From the IMG/VR virus record IMGVR_UViG_3300036945_000258, positions 1-28,711 of that record: DNA of 28,711 nt. One strand, 5' to 3'. The notes beneath the pieces were generated by a model. That model was not told where the DNA came from and did not search any database. It worked only from the letters and a program-made list of their open reading frames with translations. The position numbers and the translations under genes were made by a program. This DNA comes from a virus. Below are positions 6,988-13,694 of the stretch, piece by piece (positions within the stretch are counted from its first letter, which is position 1; each line of letters begins with the position of its first letter).

Positions 6988-8817
6988 CTAACCTATAAAC
7001 GCAACAGTAGCAACATAGCTGGCGCCCAATCGATTTTTTACGTTCAATTTGCCGCCGGTGTACCACATGTTAAATTTTCCGTCAACATCTGGATTTGTAC
7101 CAGCAGTTGATACTTCAAAAAGACTACCCGCAGGCGCAGCAATTGAATATATCGCGTTGCCTCCCGTAACAAACACTGCTTGGGTGGTGTAGTCATAGTT
7201 GATGCTAGCAATAAATAGCCCTCGGGCCGTGTTGTAAAACCTAGCGTCAAAAGCATACGTTGCGTCGTCGGCCAAGGCAGTTGACTGAACCGACGCGCCG
7301 CCGCCAGCGCTCCCCAACTGGTCTGCCAATGCTGCGCCGGCTAACAGCGGGCCTTTGTTTGTGCTGCTGCTGTTTGCGTATGCTGCGGTGAAACCTTGAT
7401 TTAACGCGCCCGACAGCATCCCCGCGTACACAACCGATGTACCAGTGCTGGTAGTGACAAACGGTTTTATGTTAGCCGGAGTGCTAACGCCGTCTATGTT
7501 AACAACATTAGTCGCAATAATGTCAAAGTTTGTATCCGTTCCGTTGGTGGATATTGCGGAGTATGTTAGCGAAGGGACAACAATGTTATCTAGCCGCATA
7601 GTTCCATAAGTAGTACCGGCGTATCCCGTGCTAATAATCCAATCAACTGGATTTTTATTTACGGACACATTACTAACTGACACCAACGGCCGCGTAGGCG
7701 TAGCAACACCAGCGCCTGCTGTTGCGCTAACAATCTGAGTTATGTTATTGCCTATGCCTGCGCTAATAGAATTTAGCACTTGAAGGCCGTTGACTATGGC
7801 GCTGCCAGTGTCTTCGCCGTAATCGCTACCCTGAAAAAAACCCACCAGCGACAAAGTAGTTTGAAGGGGGGAAGTTGCACCTGAATTGTAGGGGCGGTAA
7901 ATAAATTGGCAGTTGGACACCATGCCTACGCCGTACTGAAAATTTATTTCCGTACTGCCACCATAATTTGTGTACCCGTCATCGCGAATAATAGTTTCGT
8001 CGCGTACCGAACCAATAGCTTGAATCTTTAGCGCCCGCCCGCGGCAATTGCGGTATACATTACCATAAGACACGAGAGTTGATTGTGCATACTGACCTGA
8101 TGCAACAGAAGGATTAGGTGAAAAAAACTTAAATCCGTCGTAATCAACATTGTTGACGGATCCAACTAAATCATCACCGTACACGCCTGAGTATTGGTTG
8201 CCATAGTGCATACACTCGCGAATATATTGCGTGTCGCTATATTGAGCCACCTCAATACCAGCAGTTCCTTGACTGCCGGGGACGCCAGTTCCTGCTGCGC
8301 GCGTAATCAAACGCACTCGATTATTAGCAATGGTTACAAGTTGAAAAGACCCTGATACATATACGGCTTGATTCCATATACCAGCTACATTCATCCGAAA
8401 ACGAATAAATTGATTGTTAGAGATATCGCAATTTGGAAGCGTATTAGCACTTGGCGATGCCGTGTTGTAAACGCGAATGCCCGCAGCAATTTTGTCGTCG
8501 CCATCAAAAGACAATCCGTCAATTGTTAAGGAGTTGTTGCCTGTTTCAATTGCGATCAAATTGGCCGTGTTACTGGTCGCGCCTGTGTAGATAATTGTGC
8601 CGTGACCGTAAAACGTCACATCTGTGGCGATGGTTGCGGAAATGTTGCTTGTCATTGCGTAAGTGCCGGGGGGCACATACACAAACTGAGCGCCGGACTG
8701 AAGCGCGTTAAGAATAGCTGTCGAGCAATTTGTAACCCCATCGGCGACCGCACCAAAATCAGTGATGTTAGCGGGCGCCCCGCTAATCATCGAGTAGGTT
8801 ACTTTGGTAAGGCTCAT
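6988..8817 (-). CDS. Tailspike with pectate-lyase-like right-handed beta-helix
   Basis: The 609-residue product is a likely receptor-binding tailspike. The N-terminus (MSLTKVTYSMISGAPANI) resembles phage spike head-binding linkers. Residues 18-50 carry the pectate-lyase superfamily start (DFGAVADGVTNCSTAI and VYVPPGTYAM), followed by repeated beta-helix coils (LTIDGLSFDGDD, CDISNNQFIRF, VTIANNRVRL). A beta-rich C-terminal domain follows from about residue 500. The ATG at 8817 follows AAAGGAATTGTC and is preferred to 8835. The gene is much poorer in GC than its neighbours (23 of 60 bases GC at 8341-8400), which suggests separate acquisition of the receptor-binding region. Depolymerase activity is possible but no catalytic residues can be assigned. 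Confidence 0.83.
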   Translation of the reverse strand: MSLTKVTYSMISGAPANITDFGAVADGVTNCSTAILNALQSGAQFVYVPPGTYAMTSNISATIATDVTFYGHGTIIYTGATSNTANLIAIETGNNSLTIDGLSFDGDDKIAAGIRVYNTASPSANTLPNCDISNNQFIRFRMNVAGIWNQAVYVSGSFQLVTIANNRVRLITRAAGTGVPGSQGTAGIEVAQYSDTQYIRECMHYGNQYSGVYGDDLVGSVNNVDYDGFKFFSPNPSVASGQYAQSTLVSYGNVYRNCRGRALKIQAIGSVRDETIIRDDGYTNYGGSTEINFQYGVGMVSNCQFIYRPYNSGATSPLQTTLSLVGFFQGSDYGEDTGSAIVNGLQVLNSISAGIGNNITQIVSATAGAGVATPTRPLVSVSNVSVNKNPVDWIISTGYAGTTYGTMRLDNIVVPSLTYSAISTNGTDTNFDIIATNVVNIDGVSTPANIKPFVTTSTGTSVVYAGMLSGALNQGFTAAYANSSSTNKGPLLAGAALADQLGSAGGGASVQSTALADDATYAFDARFYNTARGLFIASINYDYTTQAVFVTGGNAIYSIAAPAGSLFEVSTAGTNPDVDGKFNMWYTGGKLNVKNRLGASYVATVAFIG

Positions 8818-8831
8818 GACAATTCCTTTGG

Positions 8832-9518
8832 TCAAACGAAGTAGGTGGCGGTAATGATTAGCCCCGTCGCCGCAGTAGTCGCAGACGAGCTATATAGCCG
8901 GTCCAAATACGCCGAGGCGCTGCTGCTTTGCGTCAGCGCGTTTGTAGTAAGACTACCAACTGACGCGCCTGAAACCGAAAAAGGCAGCCCCGCACAAGCT
9001 ATGCCGCCCGCAGATGCCGTAACGGACGTCGTGGCGTTTAAGTTTGCAATTACCGTTACTTGTCTGCCAATTCGGGTATATGTGCCGGATGAGCTAAATG
9101 TTCCGACAACAGTAAGGCCAAAGCCTTGAGTAGGCGTCCAAGTCCCCTGCTCATACCAGTTCAGCAACTGGCTCGTCATCCCCGTTGCGGGAGTGTTGGC
9201 GGTGAAGTTGACGCCTTTGGCTGCGGTGCCTTGAATTAGGTTGCCGGTGCTAAGAGTTTGATCGCCGGTAAAACTGTTAGCTGCGTCAGTCCTGGCGGCT
9301 GTAAAGTTTGCATCCGGCGTAGTCATTACTCTAGTTGCGGCAGCAGTCGGGCCAGCAACTTGCAACACGCCCGAGGTCGCATTAGATTGAATTTGCTTTG
9401 GCCGCAAATCATTGTTTGCAACTTTTACCGTTACGCCACTTTGTACAATAGGTAAAACCTCAGTACCCGCCAGCGGCGTTGTAGCTGCTGTTAACGCAGA
9501 AACTTTTGCATTAGCCAT
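8832..9518 (-). CDS. Tail-fibre-like virion protein
   Basis: The product is 228 residues. Its N-terminus (KVSALTAATTPLAGTEVLPI, then VQSGVTVKVANNDL) is a block shared by many phage fibre and adhesin-like proteins, usually before variable domains. The middle contains FTGDQTLSTGNLIQGTAAKG, a typical fibre repeat segment. The C-terminal half (WYEQGTWTPTQGFGLTVVG, then GTYTRIGRQVTVIANL) resembles the beta-sandwich tips of phage side fibres. It overlaps the upstream gene by TAATG and lies 14 bases before the tailspike gene. It is probably a fibre or spike-adaptor component. Confidence 0.75.
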   Translation of the reverse strand: MANAKVSALTAATTPLAGTEVLPIVQSGVTVKVANNDLRPKQIQSNATSGVLQVAGPTAAATRVMTTPDANFTAARTDAANSFTGDQTLSTGNLIQGTAAKGVNFTANTPATGMTSQLLNWYEQGTWTPTQGFGLTVVGTFSSSGTYTRIGRQVTVIANLNATTSVTASAGGIACAGLPFSVSGASVGSLTTNALTQSSSASAYLDRLYSSSATTAATGLIITATYFV

Positions 9519-10015
9519 TAGTTGTATAGCACTTCAATAGATGAAGTATTTGGGGGCGCTTGAGAAAACGTCAGCGAAGTACCCACTACGGTGTATGTGT
9601 TCTTTTGCTGATAAACACCGTTAATATATACGTTAGTTGAATTTTCGCTATACGGAGCAGCCGACAACGTAAACACTGTTTGATCGCCAGTGCCGGTAAA
9701 ATTTTGGGGTATGCTTTCGTTTGCCCCGTTACCGCGGATGTTGTCGTAAGTTGCGATCAGCACGTCGGCGCTGGTGTACAACGAAAATTTGTACGAGGCA
9801 AACGTCAGCCAAATTTCGCCCCCCGGCACTCGCCCTGCCGAGTTCAGCACAATAGGATTTGTGTGCGCTACATTGCCCGCGCTGGTAGTGTAGGTAGCTT
9901 GCGGAGTGGTTGTTCCAGCCGCGTAGCTGTACAGCTTGCCGCCGGCCAATGGCACGCCGTTGTTGTCAAAAAACTGCCAGCCAGCGCCGCCAATGGGGGA
10001 AAGATAGACGGCCAT
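9518..10015 (-). CDS. Tailspike / fibre head-binding domain protein (stand-alone)
   Basis: The product is 165 residues. The N-terminus (MAVYLSPIGGAGWQFFDNNG, then GGKLYSYAAGTTTPQATYT and GEIWLTFASYKFSLYT) is a widespread phage spike head-binding domain that attaches receptor-binding proteins to the tail. The last 50 residues (VFTLSAAPYSENSTNVYING and GVYQQKNTYTVVG) are a small beta module often found as a spacer after this domain. In many phages the same domain is fused to a depolymerase; here it ends by itself, and the receptor-binding region appears two genes downstream. GAGGTAA precedes the ATG. It may serve as an adaptor onto which the downstream spike docks. Confidence 0.8.
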   Translation of the reverse strand: MAVYLSPIGGAGWQFFDNNGVPLAGGKLYSYAAGTTTPQATYTTSAGNVAHTNPIVLNSAGRVPGGEIWLTFASYKFSLYTSADVLIATYDNIRGNGANESIPQNFTGTGDQTVFTLSAAPYSENSTNVYINGVYQQKNTYTVVGTSLTFSQAPPNTSSIEVLYN

Positions 10016-10023
10016 GTATTACC

Positions 10024-10521
10024 TCACGCGCTGAGAGCAGCAACTTTGGCTTGGAAGGTCTTGACTCGCTCATCCAGAGATGCTCGATCTGCGTTCAGCG
10101 CGGCCAGTTTCATGGCGTACTCGTCTTGGGCCGCTGCAACATTCCGCTCACGAACGTCTAGCTGTTGCGCCTGGTTCTTCATCTCTTGCGCCTTAGCCGC
10201 AGACTCAGCAGCAAAAGCCTTCTGGGCTTGCGCCAGCGCGGTGGTCTTAACGTCAACATCGGCCTGCTTGGCCTGCGCGGCAAGCGCTTCGGCCTGCGCG
10301 TCAGCCAGCATACCGGACGCCTTGGCTTCGGCGTCGGCTAGCGTTGCAGCAGCTTTCTCGCGGTCTTTGTTGGCTTTATCGACCGCCGACAACGCGCCTT
10401 GGCGCTTGGCAAGCTCGTCCCTAGCCTCAATCAGCCGTTTGAACTCACCCGGAAATTCCTTGGTGATGTACTCAATCAGCTTGGTGGAGTCAACAACGCC
10501 GGTTTGATCAAAGACGTACAT
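10024..10521 (-). CDS. Alanine-rich coiled-coil protein
   Basis: The product is 165 residues. The first 40 or so form a folded start (TKLIEYITKEFPGEFKRLIE). From about residue 35 almost to the end it is a continuous alanine-, lysine- and glutamine-rich helix with heptad character (DKANKDREKAAATLADAEAK, KQADVDVKTTALAQAQKAFA). No family is recognised. It sits inside the fibre and adhesin block, nine bases upstream of the head-binding gene, and AAGGG precedes the start. Possible roles are a trimeric stalk, a fibre chaperone or an internal virion protein; the sequence does not decide between them. Confidence 0.72.
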   Translation of the reverse strand: MYVFDQTGVVDSTKLIEYITKEFPGEFKRLIEARDELAKRQGALSAVDKANKDREKAAATLADAEAKASGMLADAQAEALAAQAKQADVDVKTTALAQAQKAFAAESAAKAQEMKNQAQQLDVRERNVAAAQDEYAMKLAALNADRASLDERVKTFQAKVAALSA

Positions 10522-10530
10522 GATCGGCCC

Positions 10531-10836
10531 TTATGCGTAGTAGGTGACGTTGATCTTAGCGCTGCCCGTCTGTTCAATGAACTGAATCGTAGCCAGATCG
10601 CCGTCGTATTGAAGCGTAGCCCCCGCAGCGAGCGGCATACCGACGCTGGCAGTAGGCGCAATGCCGTCGTCGCGCCACCGAACGGCTTGCGTTTCGACCG
10701 TGATGATGGCGATGGACGGTTTGCACGCCAGCCCGTTCAGATCCTTTTGCGGGACGGTGAGATAGGTGGCCCCCGACAAAGAGGTGATCTGCTGGTAGCC
10801 CAGCCGGGTGGTGATAGCTTTGAGTGTGAGTGCCAT
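10531..10836 (-). CDS. Small beta-rich virion-type protein
   Basis: The product is 101 residues and predicted all-beta. The C-terminal half (VRWRDDGIAPTASVGMPLAA, LQYDGDLATIQFIEQTGSAK, then INVTYYA) matches a pattern I know from many small phage proteins next to fibre genes: an RWRDDG start, a P-T-A-S-V-G-M-P-L segment, a YxGDL turn and an FIEQ strand. GAAAGAAG precedes the ATG. The gene lies two bases after the repeat-protein gene. The biochemical role is unknown; a tail or fibre accessory role is inferred from context. Confidence 0.75.
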   Translation of the reverse strand: MALTLKAITTRLGYQQITSLSGATYLTVPQKDLNGLACKPSIAIITVETQAVRWRDDGIAPTASVGMPLAAGATLQYDGDLATIQFIEQTGSAKINVTYYA

Positions 10837-10837
10837 G

Positions 10838-11740
10838 TCAGCTTCTTTCCGTAAATGACCGCAGCCTGATTATTGTCGCACCGTTACCTACGGTCAAGGT
10901 GCCGGTGTAAATGCCACTTGGGCCGTATTGTACGCCTGCGGTTACTTCAGACGGGTCAGGGTATAGCGAGATGCGGGCTGCGGTGCCCGCAACAGCCGCG
11001 CTGTCAACCACCAATGCGCCGTTAGTGATGTGAGTAGTGGTTTGGGCCGCGCTGCCAACAATAATGGCCCCCGGCCCTGCCAGCACACCGGCAGCGTCGT
11101 GCGCCCGGGTGCGGGCTGCGCTGCCCACTAGAGTAGTGCTTGACCCGGTAAGCGTGCCTGTAGTGGCGTGCGGGGCGTTGTGCCTAGCCGTACCGGCAAC
11201 CGTTGAGCCGGGGCCGGTCAGAACGCCGCTAGTAGCGAAGGCTCTAAAGCGTGCCGATGACCCGGCGACCGTAGTGCCAGGGCCTGCTAGTGCGCCCGTA
11301 GTGGCGTGAGTAACTACGCCGGTTACCCGCGCTGCGCTGCCGGTAACAGTAGCACCTTGGCCGGTCAGCGTGCCGCTGGTGGCAAACGCCCGGAAGCGTG
11401 CGGCAAAGCCAGAGGCTGTCGAGCCCGGCCCGGTCAGCGCGCCAGTGGTTGCGTGCTGTCGTGTTCTGGCTGCGCTGCCCGCTACGCTGGCCGTAAGGCC
11501 CGCCAAGGCCCCGGTCGTGGCGTGCGTAACCGCGCCCGCTGACCTAACCGCGCTACCGACAATGACGGCGCCGTCGCCAGCCAGTACGCCAGTGGTTGCG
11601 TGAGCGCGAAAACGCGCAGCGCCGCCGATGACATTTGAGCCTTGGCCTGTCAGTGCGCCGGTGGTAGCGTGGGTGGTTGCCCCTCCACCTACCTCAAACG
11701 CGCCCCCGTCGAATGCGCCTGAATCAAACGCTTGGGCCAC
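10838..11740 (-). CDS. Repeat protein with ten 23-26-residue glycine/alanine repeats
   Basis: The product is 300 residues from a GTG start at 11740, three bases after the stop of the upstream 45-codon gene. After a short start (FDSGAFDGGAF) residues 24-259 consist of ten tandem units, eight of 23 residues and two of 26, with consensus HATTGALTGPGSTVAGSAAR. Residues 260-300 form a cap (DPSEVTAGVQYGPSGIYTGT, then LTVGNGATIIRLRSF) of a kind seen at the ends of other phage proteins. Alternating small hydrophobic, Gly and Thr residues with a fixed period suggest a beta-solenoid or a chain of short beta-hairpins. It lies within the fibre block, so a spacer, fibre shaft or surface-binding role is plausible. 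It has no assigned function. Confidence 0.8.
   Translation of the reverse strand: MAQAFDSGAFDGGAFEVGGGATTHATTGALTGQGSNVIGGAARFRAHATTGVLAGDGAVIVGSAVRSAGAVTHATTGALAGLTASVAGSAARTRQHATTGALTGPGSTASGFAARFRAFATSGTLTGQGATVTGSAARVTGVVTHATTGALAGPGTTVAGSSARFRAFATSGVLTGPGSTVAGTARHNAPHATTGTLTGSSTTLVGSAARTRAHDAAGVLAGPGAIIVGSAAQTTTHITNGALVVDSAAVAGTAARISLYPDPSEVTAGVQYGPSGIYTGTLTVGNGATIIRLRSFTERS
10964..11671 (-). repeat. Degenerate 69-78 bp tandem repeats within the repeat protein gene
   Basis: The ten protein repeats are visible at DNA level as units of 69 bp (eight) and 78 bp (two), diverged mostly at third positions. The two longer units, second and fifth, carry the same three-codon extension type (SAGAVT and VTGVVT), which suggests duplication of a multi-unit block followed by drift. 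Confidence 0.75.
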
Positions 11741-11743
11741 GGA

Positions 11744-11881
11744 TCACCCCAGCGAGGCCATGTACTCTAGATATTCCGGGTTTGCAGTAACGGCAACAAT
11801 CGCCCACCCATCAGGGACCGGGTCGCCGGTCGGGATGAGCTGAAGATTCCCGTCAGCGTCCTGGAGTACGTCCCAGGTCAT
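11744..11881 (-). CDS. 45-residue hypothetical protein
   Basis: A short frame encodes MTWDVLQDADGNLQLIPTGD and continues PVPDGWAIVAVTANPEYLEY to end MASLG. The ATG at 11881 overlaps the stop of the upstream gene as ATGA, and GGAG lies eight bases before it, so it is very likely translated. The pattern of a tryptophan and acidic start, a PDGW turn and a short helix is that of a small folded domain. No family is recognised. It lies between two putative adhesin genes. Confidence 0.7.
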   Translation of the reverse strand: MTWDVLQDADGNLQLIPTGDPVPDGWAIVAVTANPEYLEYMASLG

Positions 11882-12813
11882 AGGTCTTGCTCCAAATACA
11901 TCTTGTTGAGCGCAAGCAACTTGGCCGTGGTGCCCGTGACCGACTGAACTTGGGCGTTCATGTATAAGAATGTAGTGTTGACGGGCAGGTTGTTGGTAAG
12001 CGCTACATCGTCCATGAAAATGGTGCCCGTCACTGCATCGGTCAGGCGCACATAGATAGTACCGGCGTTGTTGGGGGCTGCAAAGATGTAGAGGTCAAGA
12101 ATCTGGCCCGCTGTGACCGTGCAGCCGCTGGCGGTTTTGGTCAGCGTCGTCGCGTTGCGCATCGCAAACTGCCACGTACTATCCGCACTATCTTTAACCA
12201 GCGCACAAGTATTCGCCAACAAAGAAGGGTCACCAGCCAATGCTGCGATGTTGGCAGACAACCCCACAATCACTCTTATGTCAGCGGCCGTGGTCTCCAT
12301 CCCAAACCGGGCATTGAAGAAAAACCCACCCAGACCCGCTGCATTGCCTCGCCAAGCGGCGGGCGACGTGGACACAGTCCCGCTACTACCCGTGGCCGTT
12401 GTGCCGGTGCCAAACGTAGCCCTTGAAAGGCTCGTCATCGCATTGGTGGTCGCTCGGGTGGGCGTTGCCTGAGCAGCGGCAGTACCCGCGTTACGGGCGG
12501 TATAGGCTGTGCCAATGGCCGTTTGAGCGGCTGCTGTGCTGGGCAGCCACAACATCAGCGTGTTGCCAAAAATCGCGGGCTGGTAAGCAACGTCCAGCCC
12601 GGTGGGGCCGATGCTGTTCAGGGTGGCGCGGTTTGCCCGGTTCTTGGCAAAAACCCGCATGGTGCCTGCGGATGGAGCAGCGGGCGTGGCTACATCGGGA
12701 AGGTCCAGATACTGGTCAACAACGTGTTCAGCGTTCCAATTGCTCGGTTGCACCAGCGTCGCATCCGTGCCGTCGCTTTTGGCGCTGCTGAATGCGTGCT
12801 TGATGTTGGGCAT
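11878..12813 (-). CDS. Virion adhesin / fibre-like protein
   Basis: The product is 311 residues. The N-terminus (MPNIKHAFSSAKSDGTDATL, then VQPSNWNAEHV) is a block I know from many phage and prophage structural proteins, normally before a variable C-terminal domain. Residues from about 80 on are beta-rich, with LMLWLPSTAAAQTAIGTAY, FGMETTAADIRVIVGLS, LDLYIFAAPNNAGTIYVRL and TFLYMNAQVQSVTGTTAKLL. The second half looks like a jelly-roll or carbohydrate-binding-like sandwich, though no family can be named. It is coupled to the downstream small gene by ATGA. A tail-fibre or surface-binding role is inferred. Confidence 0.7.
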   Translation of the reverse strand: MPNIKHAFSSAKSDGTDATLVQPSNWNAEHVVDQYLDLPDVATPAAPSAGTMRVFAKNRANRATLNSIGPTGLDVAYQPAIFGNTLMLWLPSTAAAQTAIGTAYTARNAGTAAAQATPTRATTNAMTSLSRATFGTGTTATGSSGTVSTSPAAWRGNAAGLGGFFFNARFGMETTAADIRVIVGLSANIAALAGDPSLLANTCALVKDSADSTWQFAMRNATTLTKTASGCTVTAGQILDLYIFAAPNNAGTIYVRLTDAVTGTIFMDDVALTNNLPVNTTFLYMNAQVQSVTGTTAKLLALNKMYLEQDL

Positions 12814-12815
12814 TT

Positions 12816-13205
12816 TTAGGCGCTCAGGGCGGTGTAGGTTAGGCTAGAGCAAGACACCGTATCGCCAGCGGCGACCGTGAGACCGTTGGTCATGTTGATG
12901 TCGCTGGCGCTCGCGGCCACCGCGCATTGGAGCACCACCACGCCCGCGCTGGTTTGCAGCGTGGCCGTGGCGACCGGGCTGGCGTTGCCGGTTGCGTTGG
13001 TGTCACTGGTGATGGCGTTAGCCGTGGCGGTGCCCGTCACTGCTGCCGGGAACGCAGTGGCGCTCAGTGACAGCGTAGCTACCGTGGTGCCTGGAGCGGC
13101 AACCGTGCCGCTGAGGCGAAAGGCGAGTTTGCCGCTGGCGCCGATCAGCGCCGTTACCGCGTCAGTCGCAGCGTTCCGTGCTGCCGTCGAGTGAGTCACA
13201 GCCAA
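12816..13205 (-). CDS. Small virion-type protein with TTG start
   Basis: The product is 129 residues (MAVTHSTAARNAATDAVTAL, then IGASGKLAFRLSG). An N-terminal helix of the form HSTAARNA-A-D-A-V is followed by an all-beta body, a pattern repeated in many phage genomes near fibre genes. The start is a TTG at 13205; AAAGGAGC lies seven bases before it, and no ATG is close, so the TTG is well supported. The first 44 bases overlap the end of the upstream 57-codon gene in another frame. The function is unknown; the context is structural. Confidence 0.77.
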   Translation of the reverse strand: MAVTHSTAARNAATDAVTALIGASGKLAFRLSGTVAAPGTTVATLSLSATAFPAAVTGTATANAITSDTNATGNASPVATATLQTSAGVVVLQCAVAASASDINMTNGLTVAAGDTVSCSSLTYTALSA

Positions 13206-13335
13206 TTTGAAGCTCCTTTAGCTTGTCTTCGTCAAGATAGCCGACCAATTCGACTTCTTCAACTTTACCTGTTGCTTTGCGAGTGATTTGCACCGTAAAC
13301 CGCAACTCGCCCGTTTGTCCGCTTAAGTTACTCAT
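13162..13335 (-). CDS. 57-residue hypothetical protein
   Basis: A short frame encodes MSNLSGQTGELRFTVQITRK, then ATGKVEEVELVGYLDEDKLK and a short end. The ATG overlaps the stop of the 13694 gene as ATGA, which argues for coupled translation. The fold looks like three beta-strands and a helix, with a pattern (GELRFTVQITRKATGKVE) seen in other small phage proteins between portal and tail genes. Its last 15 codons overlap the TTG-started gene downstream and contain that gene's Shine-Dalgarno sequence. The function is unknown. Confidence 0.68.
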   Translation of the reverse strand: MSNLSGQTGELRFTVQITRKATGKVEEVELVGYLDEDKLKELQIGCDSLDGSTERCD

Positions 13336-13694
13336 GCCAGAAACTTCAACTTGTACAGCGTTGACAGATACTGCCCGATAATCTCATCGATGATGTTTTG
13401 AATCGGGGTGTCAGTCTTGTCGCAGACCTCGTACCGGCACTTTTCCAGCTCATCCATCGAGGATTGCAAAAACTCGGTGATGTTGTTGGTCTTGGTGGCG
13501 CTCATCAGAGTGATGGGGCCAATTAGACCATGCCTGCCCTGATACGCCTCAGCAAACTTGTCCGCCAAGTCCACTATGTTGTCGTAGAACTCGTTAAGCG
13601 CCGAGTGCTTAGAGAAACTGCGGGTGTTCAAGTGTACTGAATGCGCTACGTCCCTAGCGAGAAACAGCGTCCCTACAAAATCTGCGGGCTTCAT
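13332..13694 (-). CDS. DUF5856-like helical protein
   Basis: The product is 120 residues and nearly all helical: MKPADFVGTLFLARDVAHSV, HLNTRSFSKHSALNEFYDNI, VDLADKFAEAYQG, and a C-terminal helix IIDEIIGQYLSTLYKLKFLA. The spacing of H, N, E and D residues (H22, H30, E35, D49, E50-type positions) resembles the DUF5856 phage family, whose members recall the four-helix ferritin/Dps fold. It follows the portal gene with an ATGA overlap. A DNA-protecting or structural role has been suggested by fold resemblance only; none is shown here. Confidence 0.7.
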   Translation of the reverse strand: MKPADFVGTLFLARDVAHSVHLNTRSFSKHSALNEFYDNIVDLADKFAEAYQGRHGLIGPITLMSATKTNNITEFLQSSMDELEKCRYEVCDKTDTPIQNIIDEIIGQYLSTLYKLKFLA

